A DNA stretch of 23,021 nucleotides from Collinsella sp. (GTDB taxonomy: Bacteria > Actinomycetota > Coriobacteriia > Coriobacteriales > Coriobacteriaceae), in contig DXZR01000034.1 of the NCBI GenBank assembly GCA_019419555.1, positions 1 through 23,021 on the forward strand, given 5' to 3'. Each line of letters begins with the position of its first letter. The stretch's first letter is position 1. This document shows positions 7,063 through 13,613 of this stretch, in pieces. Position numbers and translations under genes: made by a program. The notes beneath the pieces were generated by a model. That model had not been told where the DNA came from. It saw only the letters and a program-made list of their open reading frames with translations, and did not search any database.

Positions 7063-10000
7063 CTAGCGCTTCTTTGAGGCTGACCTAAGGCGAGCGAACC
7101 ATATGGCTGCCGTGCCCGAGGTCAGGAGTGCGGTGATGCATGCGGCGACGGTAGCAGATCCCGTTGCCGGCAGGTTCTGAGGCAGGGCGCATCGTTGGAT
7201 GACGCGGTCCTCATCATGCGCCTCGAGTTTATCGCCACCGCCGTTGCGGCAAAGATCGACGCGCGCGCTGTTGGCAAGTGCGGTTTGGGGCGTATAGGAC
7301 GACGTTGCCTGCATGTGCACGACTACGCCTCGGGCATCCGAGTTAAGGGCCGCCTTGGCATCGTCGAGATCGTCGTGTTCGTCTTTAAGGTCATCCCGGG
7401 TCCAAGAGCCCGCCTCGCTTCTGGTTGTAAAGTCGGCGGCTACCGCACCGTATTCAAAACGGATGCCCGTGATGACGGAGTCGTCCGTAAGATCAATCTC
7501 TTTCGTATCGAGCGTGACGGACTTGTCCGTCGGGATATCTGCTTTCCATAGGTGCCACCCGTCGTAATCGACGAGACGCACATCGTCGCCCAGCAGCTTT
7601 GTAACCTCTTCCGTTTCGAGCCAAGGATTGCGATGCCCGTCGTCAAGCGTTGCATTGACCTGCTTGCCCGTATCGCTTGTTCCTGCCGGAGACGTTCGAT
7701 ACCACACGTTGCACAGCCCGTTTAGATCACCGACCGCAATAGGGGTTTCAACGGCAACAAGTTTCGCTGCGCCATCTTTGGCACACTCAAGGTCGTCGGT
7801 GATGGTCAGCTCGTCGACCCAGGTGCTCGACTCATTTTTGGCGTCGATGGTATAGGAGAAGGCCCCTTGCGTATTGGCCCGTGCTTTGGCTCGGTTTTTT
7901 CCGTCGCCGTTGGCAACAAGTTTGCTTATGACTGGCTGTGTAATCTCTTGGCGCTTATCGACGCTCCCCCTGATCTCGATGGGGGCATCCTTCATGGCTA
8001 CGGTTTGAACTTCTCCCGTGGCTTTTACTTCAAACGTTATCTCTTCGGCGAGGTCGTAGGTACGCGGAGACATCGTTTCGCGTAGGGTGTAGGTGCCGGG
8101 TGAAAGGTGCTCAATGCGGTGCGGTTTGCCGGATGAGGTCCAAGAATCGATTTCGTTGCCATTGGAGTCGCAGAGGACAAGCTCGGCGCCTGTCACTTCC
8201 TGACCTCCGCACGCGTCGACTTTGGAGACATCGATCTTGGTGTAGTCGTTGGAAACGTCAAGGCGCACTTCGATCACGGGCGTTTGCTGGTCAGCGTACG
8301 ACAACTTCACAGTATGTGGGGTCGGGTTGAGCAGATAGCCTTCGGGCGCTTGTGTCTCGACAACCTCGTAGGTGGCGGTACCGCATCCCAGCGAAAGATG
8401 GTCGACTCGCGCATGCCCCCGTTCGTCGGTTGTAACGGTGGCGACGGTTTCGCCATCCAGGGCAACGATGCTGCCATCGGTTCGCACGATGTCGCCATCA
8501 GCGCGGATGTCAAACGTGGCTCCAGCGAGGGTGCGCCCATCTACAGCATCCGTCTTAATGATTTCGATGCTTCCGGTTGCTGCGTCGTCATAGAACGAGG
8601 CGACGGCGACTGGTGTCAGATTTCTGTCGGAGGGAATCGTTATCTCCAGGTCTTCTCCGCGCAGATACGGTTCCTTGGCCGATGCCTCGTGCACGTAGTA
8701 TGTTCCGGGATGAAGTGATTCGGGCAGTGTGACGGCGCCGGCTGTATCGGTTGTGAAGGTATTCATTACATTGTGGGTCGGATACCAACATGTTTGCGAG
8801 ACGGGCTCGTGGTGGCTATCGAGCAGCTGGAACGTAAAGCCGGCAAGCGGTACGGTGCCGCCGGTCTGAGCATCGCGCTTTACGATTTGAAGGTGTGTCG
8901 ATAGGGCATGGTTGTCAATGATGTACTGAAGCTCGGCGCCGTCTGCGGACTGCTCTGCTGTGATGGTCCATTCCCCCGCTTGCTTAAATCCTTCAGGGAC
9001 CGTTTCTGCAACCTCGCGAACGGTGTAGCCCGCGCGGTCGTAGGGAATGGAACCGTGAGTGCCGGCAGGTCGCTTGCCTGCGCCAAACCATGCTTCGGGC
9101 TGGTCTTTGGTGGAGGCAAAGCCATAAACGTTTGTGGTCAACGTGCCGACGACTTGTTGGGAGCTATTGCTGACAACTTCAAAGACGACGCCTTCCGCCG
9201 GCTGCTCAAGGCCGGACTCATCGTTGTCGCCATGGTCCTTAAACTTCGAGATTTCAAGGTCAAAGGCGATGGGGATGTTGGGAATGCGGCTTTCGAGCTC
9301 AACGATGCCCGTATCTCCAAGTTGCTCGGCACCGACGGTGTAGCTCCAGCAGTCGTTTGAAATCAGGTAGCCCTCGGGCGCTTTCGATTCGTAGATGGTA
9401 AAGGTGCCCAGGGGAACGTCATTGAGGATCGCCTGTCCGTTTTCGTTGGTCGTAAGGGTGCAAGTCCAGCCGGGAGTTGATTGCGAGACGCAGGTGAATT
9501 CAGCGCCCGCAAGCGACGCTCCAACTTGGGCGCCGGCATCCGTGGCGGCATCGATTTTTGCAATACGCAAGGTGATGGTGCCGGGCTGCTCGTTGACAGT
9601 GACATGTTCGCCGCTGTTTTGTGTGGTGAAGGCTATTCGGTCGCTTCGAGGGATATAGCCTGCCGGGGCTTTGGTTTCGACCAGGTAATATGCCGTATTG
9701 GGCAAAAGCGTTGCTTGTGCACGCCCGTTTTCGTCCATCTGGATAGTGCCGACACGTGCATCGCCCGCACTTTCAAAGATATCGAAGGTTGCGCCGCCGA
9801 GTCTGTAGGTGTCGTTGCCGGCGGTGATGTCAGCCTGGGACGATTGTTTTTGGAAAGATACGGAGACGGCGGGCAGAACATAGAGCATGCCCTGGTGTCG
9901 ACCCTCGCCCGAGACCGGGCCGTGATAACGCCTGGCTCGATGTGGGGCCGCCTTAATGGATCCGGACTTAGCGCTCTCGTAGAGCCAACGTGCAGACGCT

Positions 10001-10494
10001 ACGGCCTCGGCGTTTTCGTAAAACCTACCGCTCCTGGCAACTCCCTTGCTGTTTGTATACGAATAGGTGCCGTCGGGGCGCGTGGTTCCGTTGAGCATCC
10101 ACACGGCAATCTGGGTGGCGGCACGAGCGAGATCGGGCGACAGATTGTGGCCGCCAAAGGATGTATTGGAGGGGTATCCGTGACAGACGATGGCGGCAAA
10201 TTCGTCATCGAGCCATGTCCAGCCCTGGTTATATGTACGCCATGGCCCTCCCGGCTTGCTGGGGCCGGGGCAGTCTTGGTTCATACAGTACGAAATCGAA
10301 GTGTCCTGTGCCTCGTATTTACCGACACCGAATGGGCCGCAGCCGTCGCTTATGGTGCGGAAATTAAGGGCATCACTCCCGTCGACGGCGAGTGCGGCCC
10401 CTGGGGCCAGACAGCCGATCAGAAAAAAGAGGAGCAGGAGCAGCGGACCTGTTGCGATTGCGCTGTGGACAGAGTGCGTGGGTGCGTTGGACAT
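7063..10494 (-). CDS. LPXTG cell-wall-anchored adhesin with thioester domain and SpaA-type repeats
   Basis: 1143 residues. A signal peptide runs to about residue 36 (hydrophobic 17-36, likely cleavage after ALA). Residues about 40-205 look like a thioester (TQXA) domain: C70 in SYCMNQD and Q128 in ATQIAVW are the likely thioester pair, with IVCHGYPSN between them. Six SpaA/prealbumin-like modules follow, at roughly 210-305, 306-405, 407-535, 540-640, 645-748 and 750-832. They show the recurrent K-x-D start, G-A-x-F strand and E-T-K-A-P-x-G-Y end. A distinct stalk domain spans about 835-1100. The end is a sorting signal: LPATG (about 1108-1112), a hydrophobic helix and the tail RLRSASKKR. It should be exported by Sec and linked to peptidoglycan or a pilus by a sortase encoded elsewhere. 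Thioester domains can bind host surfaces covalently; the target here is unknown. AAGGAG stands 5 nt before the ATG. Confidence 0.9.
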   Translation of the reverse strand: MSNAPTHSVHSAIATGPLLLLLFFLIGCLAPGAALAVDGSDALNFRTISDGCGPFGVGKYEAQDTSISYCMNQDCPGPSKPGGPWRTYNQGWTWLDDEFAAIVCHGYPSNTSFGGHNLSPDLARAATQIAVWMLNGTTRPDGTYSYTNSKGVARSGRFYENAEAVASARWLYESAKSGSIKAAPHRARRYHGPVSGEGRHQGMLYVLPAVSVSFQKQSSQADITAGNDTYRLGGATFDIFESAGDARVGTIQMDENGRAQATLLPNTAYYLVETKAPAGYIPRSDRIAFTTQNSGEHVTVNEQPGTITLRIAKIDAATDAGAQVGASLAGAEFTCVSQSTPGWTCTLTTNENGQAILNDVPLGTFTIYESKAPEGYLISNDCWSYTVGAEQLGDTGIVELESRIPNIPIAFDLEISKFKDHGDNDESGLEQPAEGVVFEVVSNSSQQVVGTLTTNVYGFASTKDQPEAWFGAGKRPAGTHGSIPYDRAGYTVREVAETVPEGFKQAGEWTITAEQSADGAELQYIIDNHALSTHLQIVKRDAQTGGTVPLAGFTFQLLDSHHEPVSQTCWYPTHNVMNTFTTDTAGAVTLPESLHPGTYYVHEASAKEPYLRGEDLEITIPSDRNLTPVAVASFYDDAATGSIEIIKTDAVDGRTLAGATFDIRADGDIVRTDGSIVALDGETVATVTTDERGHARVDHLSLGCGTATYEVVETQAPEGYLLNPTPHTVKLSYADQQTPVIEVRLDVSNDYTKIDVSKVDACGGQEVTGAELVLCDSNGNEIDSWTSSGKPHRIEHLSPGTYTLRETMSPRTYDLAEEITFEVKATGEVQTVAMKDAPIEIRGSVDKRQEITQPVISKLVANGDGKNRAKARANTQGAFSYTIDAKNESSTWVDELTITDDLECAKDGAAKLVAVETPIAVGDLNGLCNVWYRTSPAGTSDTGKQVNATLDDGHRNPWLETEEVTKLLGDDVRLVDYDGWHLWKADIPTDKSVTLDTKEIDLTDDSVITGIRFEYGAVAADFTTRSEAGSWTRDDLKDEHDDLDDAKAALNSDARGVVVHMQATSSYTPQTALANSARVDLCRNGGGDKLEAHDEDRVIQRCALPQNLPATGSATVAACITALLTSGTAAIWFARLRSASKKR

Positions 10495-10499
10495 GGCTG

Positions 10500-10550
10500 C
10501 TCCTTATCCCTCGTGCGCCGCACGGGGAGGCCGCGGCGCTTGGGATGAGG
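10500..10550 (-). promoter_or_regulatory. Leader hairpin overlapping the Shine-Dalgarno sequence of the adhesin gene
   Basis: On the minus strand the leader folds into an inner 7-bp GC stem (GCGCCGC with GCGGCGC, 10533-10539 and 10515-10521; loop 11 nt). An outer stem pairs 10542-10550 with 10502-10510 in eight of nine positions, with one A-C mismatch. The outer 3' arm contains part of the AAGGAG at 10500-10505, so folding would partly hide the ribosome binding site. The structure is visible; a regulatory role is inferred. Confidence 0.5.
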
Positions 10551-10748
10551 CTACCGCCATGGTTCACGCGGGTAAGTACCGGAAGCTGACCAAAAGCTTG
10601 CCCGATTTCTAACAAATCGAACTCAATTACAACAATCAGATAAAATCGCAGGTAAAAGATGGTAAGAATAGAAAGACAAAGGTCCTCGTCTACACAATTG
10701 GCGCGGTTTTCAAACGATTCTTCACAGCTAAAACAAGCATCGACACCC
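10551..10748. other. AT-rich intergenic stretch, no gene seen
   Basis: Together with the leader this forms the roughly 300-base gap between the adhesin gene and tRNA-Gly. It is visibly richer in A and T than its surroundings and must hold the minus-strand adhesin promoter. I could not single out a convincing -35/-10 pair. No open frame with a ribosome binding site is seen. Confidence 0.5.
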
Positions 10749-10778
10749 TTGTATCGAACAAGACAACCGCGTTATACT
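10749..10778 (+). promoter_or_regulatory. Promoter of tRNA-Gly
   Basis: TTGTAT (10749-10754), an 18-nt spacer and TATACT (10773-10778) lie 13 nt before the tRNA. This is a good match to the housekeeping sigma factor consensus. Confidence 0.65.
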
Positions 10779-10791
10779 AGCCAACACACAA

Positions 10792-10866
10792 GCGGGCATC
10801 GCCAAGTGGTAAGGCATCAGCTTCCCAAGCTGACACTCGCGGGTTCGAATCCCGTTGCCCGCTCCA
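10792..10866 (+). tRNA. tRNA-Gly (anticodon CCC)
   Basis: A full cloverleaf can be drawn: acceptor GCGGGCA with TGCCCGC, a D-arm, anticodon stem TCAGC/GCTGA with loop TTCCCAA (anticodon CCC at 10824-10826), T-arm GCGGG-TTCGAAT-CCCGT, discriminator T and an encoded CCA at 10864-10866. It has its own promoter and a terminator 12 nt downstream. Confidence 0.96.
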
Positions 10867-10877
10867 GTAAAAAGCAC

Positions 10878-10909
10878 AAGCACGGCAGCGTTACGTTGCC
10901 GTGCTTTTT
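10878..10909 (+). terminator. Rho-independent terminator of tRNA-Gly
   Basis: AAGCACGGCA (10878-10887) pairs with TGCCGTGCTT (10897-10906). The inner bases GCG/CGT extend the stem to a 3-nt loop, and the T-run ends at 10909. Confidence 0.92.
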
Positions 10910-10922
10910 ACTACCAAGTGCC

Positions 10923-11058
10923 GGGATTCGAACCCGCCAGGGTGCGAGCGTAAAGCAAACGCGAAGCGTTTGTAGCGAGCAGGCGAAGGCGCCGGCAGGC
11001 GCCTGAAGCCGGTGCGGATTTGCGAAGCAAATACGCGGACGTCCCGTTGCCCGCTCCA
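10923..11058 (+). repeat. Hairpin-rich element behind tRNA-Gly, ending in a copy of the tRNA 3' end
   Basis: It starts with GGGATTCGAACCC (10923-10935); 10922-10937 is an exact inverted copy of the tRNA-Gly T-arm. Three hairpins follow: CAAACGC-GAA-GCGTTTG (10956-10972), AGGCGCC-GGCA-GGCGCCT (10987-11004) and ATTTGC-GAA-GCAAAT (11018-11032). It ends with 17 bases, 11042-11058, identical to tRNA positions 10850-10866 including CCA. The same architecture recurs behind tRNA-Lys. Antisense frames across it encode GFEP-type peptides typical of mis-called antisense tRNA, and I do not treat them as genes. Confidence 0.8.
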
Positions 11059-11137
11059 TCAGCCAAGGGGGATGCTGGGACACTCGGCTCGATCTGGTAT
11101 CCTTCGGCGGTTTCGTGGACCGGGGCATGCCGACCGC

Positions 11138-11188
11138 AGCCGGTGCGTTTTTGCAAAGCAAATACGCGGACGTCCCCATGGCCGCTCC
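11138..11188 (+). repeat. Second, partial copy of the 3' half of the Gly hairpin element
   Basis: These 51 bases match 11007-11057 at 45 positions without gaps. The match covers the AGCCGGTGCG lead-in, the hairpin TTTGC-AAA-GCAAA and the conserved ATACGCGGACGTCCC. The tRNA-end part is decayed (CATGGCCGCTCC against GTTGCCCGCTCC). About 80 bases with no recognised feature separate the two copies. Confidence 0.85.
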
Positions 11189-11241
11189 TGTTTCAAAATG
11201 TTAGGTTAATGCCTGCTGCCCATACTCGCGCCCGCGCACGG

Positions 11242-11247
11242 TACAAT
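11242..11247 (+). promoter_or_regulatory. Candidate -10 element of purB
   Basis: TACAAT lies within GGTACAATG, a 9-mer also present in the tRNA-Lys promoter, 44 nt before the purB start. No clear -35 hexamer is seen at 16-18 nt, so confidence is moderate. Confidence 0.4.
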
Positions 11248-11291
11248 GGTTGGGTTACGACCAACGTGCCAATAACCAAAAAGGAGCCGCT

Positions 11292-12638
11292 ATGATCGAT
11301 CGCTATACCCGCCCGGAGATGGGACATATCTTCTCCCTCGAGAACAAGTATGCCATTTGGCAGGAGATTGAGGTCCTGGCCTGCGAGGCTCAGGCGGAGC
11401 TCGGCAAGATCGGTATTTCCAAAGAAGAGGCCCAGTGGATTCGCGACCACGCCAACTTTGAGAAGGCGAAGGTTGACGAGATCGAGGAGGTCACGCGCCA
11501 CGATGTCATCGCCTTCCTGACCAATATGAAGGAGTACATCGACGCCGATGTTCCCGAGGGCGACCCCAAGCCCAGCCGTTGGGTTCACTATGGCATGACC
11601 AGCTCCGACCTGGGCGATACGGCTTTGTGCTACCAGCTCACGCAGGCCTGCGACCTAATCATCGAGGACGTCAAGAAACTCGGCGAGATCTGCAAGCGTC
11701 GCGCCTTCGAGGAGCGCAATACGCTCTGCGCCGGCCGCACCCATGGCATCCATGCCGAGCCGATGACCTTCGGTATGAAGTTTGGCTCTTGGGCATGGGA
11801 GCTCAAGCGCGATCTCGATCGTCTTGAGGACGCTCGCAAGAACGTTGCCTTCGGTGCCATCTCGGGCGCCGTCGGCACCTACAGCTCCATCGAGCCGTTC
11901 GTCGAGGAGTACGTCTGCGAGCACCTGGGCCTGGTCCACGATCCGCTGTCCACGCAGGTCATCAGCCGCGACCATCACGCCTACCTCGCCGGCGTCCTTG
12001 CCACCACGGCGGCCACCTGCGAGCGCATCGCGACCGAGGTCCGCAACCTGCAGAAGACCGATACGCTCGAGGCCGAGGAGCCGTTCCGCAAGGGTCAAAA
12101 GGGCAGCTCCGCCATGCCGCACAAGCGCAACCCCATCACCATGGAGAAGGTCTGCGGCCTGTCGCGCGTCGTCAAGTCCAACGCTCAGGTCGCCTTCGAT
12201 AACGTCGCCCTGTGGCACGAGCGTGACATTTCGCACTCCTCTGCCGAGCGTGTCGCCCAGGCCGATAGCTTCATCGCGCTCGATCACATGTTCCAGTGCC
12301 TCATCCGCGTTATCGACGGCCTGCAGCTGTATCCGGCTCGCATGATGGCCAACCTCAACAAGACCCGCGGCCTCATCTTCTCCTCCAAGGTGCTGCTGGC
12401 CCTCGTCGATACGGGCATCACCCGCGAGGACGCCTACGCTATCGTGCAGGAAAACGCCATGGCAACCTGGCACGAGGTACAGGATTGTGTCTCCGGCCCC
12501 ACCTTTAAGGAGCGTCTCGAGGCCGATCCGCGCTGCACCGTCAGCCAGGAGAAACTCGACGAGATCTTTGATCCGTGGGACTTCCTCACCCGCATCGACA
12601 CGGTCTTCGACCGCCTGGAGCAGCTGAACTTCGAGTAG
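11292..12638 (+). CDS. purB: Adenylosuccinate lyase
   Basis: A 448-residue protein starting at the ATG preceded by AAGGAG (11281-11286) at 5 nt. A longer frame from 11250 would place that ribosome binding site inside the gene and is rejected. The fumarase/aspartase superfamily signature GSSAMPHKRNP lies at residues 271-281, with the flexible-loop serines S272/S273. An upstream TH motif (AGRTHGIHAEP) fits the catalytic histidine. The enzyme works twice in purine synthesis: it splits SAICAR to AICAR plus fumarate, and adenylosuccinate to AMP plus fumarate, in the cytoplasm as a homotetramer. Its substrate SAICAR is the product of PurC, encoded about 7 kb downstream on the same strand but in a separate transcription unit. 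A strong terminator ends the gene. Confidence 0.97.
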   Translation: MIDRYTRPEMGHIFSLENKYAIWQEIEVLACEAQAELGKIGISKEEAQWIRDHANFEKAKVDEIEEVTRHDVIAFLTNMKEYIDADVPEGDPKPSRWVHYGMTSSDLGDTALCYQLTQACDLIIEDVKKLGEICKRRAFEERNTLCAGRTHGIHAEPMTFGMKFGSWAWELKRDLDRLEDARKNVAFGAISGAVGTYSSIEPFVEEYVCEHLGLVHDPLSTQVISRDHHAYLAGVLATTAATCERIATEVRNLQKTDTLEAEEPFRKGQKGSSAMPHKRNPITMEKVCGLSRVVKSNAQVAFDNVALWHERDISHSSAERVAQADSFIALDHMFQCLIRVIDGLQLYPARMMANLNKTRGLIFSSKVLLALVDTGITREDAYAIVQENAMATWHEVQDCVSGPTFKERLEADPRCTVSQEKLDEIFDPWDFLTRIDTVFDRLEQLNFE

Positions 12639-12681
12639 GGTTAACCTAATTCGACCGCTTGCGGATGCATTTCAACCTTTG

Positions 12682-12714
12682 GCGCCTTGCCCATCTTGGG
12701 CGAGGCGCTTTTTT
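12682..12714 (+). terminator. Rho-independent terminator of purB
   Basis: GCGCCTTGCCCA (12682-12693) pairs with TGGGCGAGGCGC (12697-12708) around a TCT loop, with one T-G wobble, followed by TTTTTT. Confidence 0.93.
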
Positions 12715-12734
12715 ATTGCCGCATCAGCCCCGGG

Positions 12735-12740
12735 TATAAA
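12735..12740 (+). promoter_or_regulatory. Candidate -10 element for the SBP-diguanylate cyclase operon
   Basis: TATAAA lies 20 nt after the purB terminator and 36 nt before the GTG start at 12777. A -35 is not obvious at normal spacing. If this box is used, the ATG at 12741 would sit too close to the transcript start, which supports the GTG. Confidence 0.35.
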
Positions 12741-12776
12741 ATGAAATCCGACTGCTGTTTCGATGAAGGGAGGCGT

Positions 12777-13613
12777 GTGCCCGGACGTACCAAGCGAGCC
12801 GCCATCGTCTCGCTTACGCTCATACTTCTTGTTGCCGTCTGTGCGGGCGCCCTGACGTATACCGTTCGAAGCAGCTCTTCCTCCCCGAATGAAGCCGACA
12901 AAGACCTCCCGGTACTCAAAATCGGCGTTACGGATAACGACCCCTATGTGTATGTCGATACCACGGGCGATTACGCCGGTATCGATATCGACATCGCCCG
13001 CGAGGCCTGCAAGCGCGCGGGGATCAAGCCGCAATTTATCGACATATCTTGGAATGACCGTGATCGCCTACTCAAAAACGGCGATATCGATTGCCTGTGG
13101 TGCGACTATTCTCCCTGTTATCGCGAGGATAAGTATTACTGGACTGAGCCGTATTTGACCCTGACGGTTTCGGTCGCCGCCAAGAAAACGAGTGGCATCA
13201 CGTCCTTGGCGCATCTTGATGGAAGCAAGACCATTGCGGTGATTGCGGGCTCGGTGAGCGAACGCCGATTGCTCGCAGGGGATCTGGATATCTCGCCGGA
13301 CGTGCAAATCAAATCATATGGTTCTGCCGAACTCTGCAAAGCCGCCCTCGCCAAAGGGTATGTCGACTGTTGGATGGCGGACGTTCAGTCGCTTGATCGA
13401 CTCGTTGCCCAGTATCCTGGCGTTTATCGTGTGTTCGCCGACAACGTTATGACGGTTGACCTGGGCGTCGCGTTTGATGATAGCTATGAGGGGGAGTACG
13501 TCAAAAACCTCGATACCGCACTGTCCGACATGGATCGAGACGGCACGATAGAGCACATTGTGGACAATTACAAAGCGGGAGCGACGACAGGCGGCCAAGG
13601 AGCGGAATCATGA
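12777..13613 (+). CDS. Membrane-anchored family 3 solute-binding protein, orphan, coupled to a GGDEF protein
   Basis: 278 residues from the GTG at 12777, which has GGGAGG 3 nt upstream; an ATG at 12741 (290 residues) is possible but has no ribosome binding site. A basic start (RTKR) precedes a hydrophobic segment (about residues 9-26) that is a signal anchor or signal peptide. The cysteine in LLVAVCAG is a poor lipobox because V precedes it. The rest matches the amino-acid-type periplasmic binding fold: LKIGVTDNDPYVYVD, YAGIDIDIAREACKRAG, then DIDCLWCDYSPCYRED and YWTEPYL. No ABC permease or ATPase gene is adjacent. Instead the stop codon overlaps the start of a membrane diguanylate cyclase (ATGA). 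This suggests a ligand-sensing rather than transport role. The ligand cannot be told from sequence; an amino acid or small polar compound is likely. Confidence 0.88.
   Translation: MPGRTKRAAIVSLTLILLVAVCAGALTYTVRSSSSSPNEADKDLPVLKIGVTDNDPYVYVDTTGDYAGIDIDIAREACKRAGIKPQFIDISWNDRDRLLKNGDIDCLWCDYSPCYREDKYYWTEPYLTLTVSVAAKKTSGITSLAHLDGSKTIAVIAGSVSERRLLAGDLDISPDVQIKSYGSAELCKAALAKGYVDCWMADVQSLDRLVAQYPGVYRVFADNVMTVDLGVAFDDSYEGEYVKNLDTALSDMDRDGTIEHIVDNYKAGATTGGQGAES

Noticed and set aside
9481..10548. 355-codon plus-strand ORF opposite the adhesin gene
   Set aside because: Shadow of a well-supported minus-strand gene with signal peptide and sorting signal.
10817..11179. Minus-strand ORF of 120 codons (and the overlapping 10911-11156 ORF) across tRNA-Gly and the repeat
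   Set aside because: It includes the antisense of the tRNA T-arm (reads ATGFEPASV) and repeats itself because the DNA repeats. This is a well-known false ORF type.
10923..11188. CRISPR array
   Set aside because: Repeats are few, imperfect, differ in internal structure, and lack regular spacers; no cas gene in the window.
10867..11291. Integrated genomic island at tRNA-Gly
   Set aside because: The 3'-end duplication suggests an attachment site, but the interval is under 200 bp and holds no integrase or other gene.
12777..12900. Lipoprotein signal in the solute-binding protein
   Set aside because: The only cysteine in the hydrophobic segment is preceded by Val-Ala-Val, which breaks the lipobox rule; a signal anchor is more likely.
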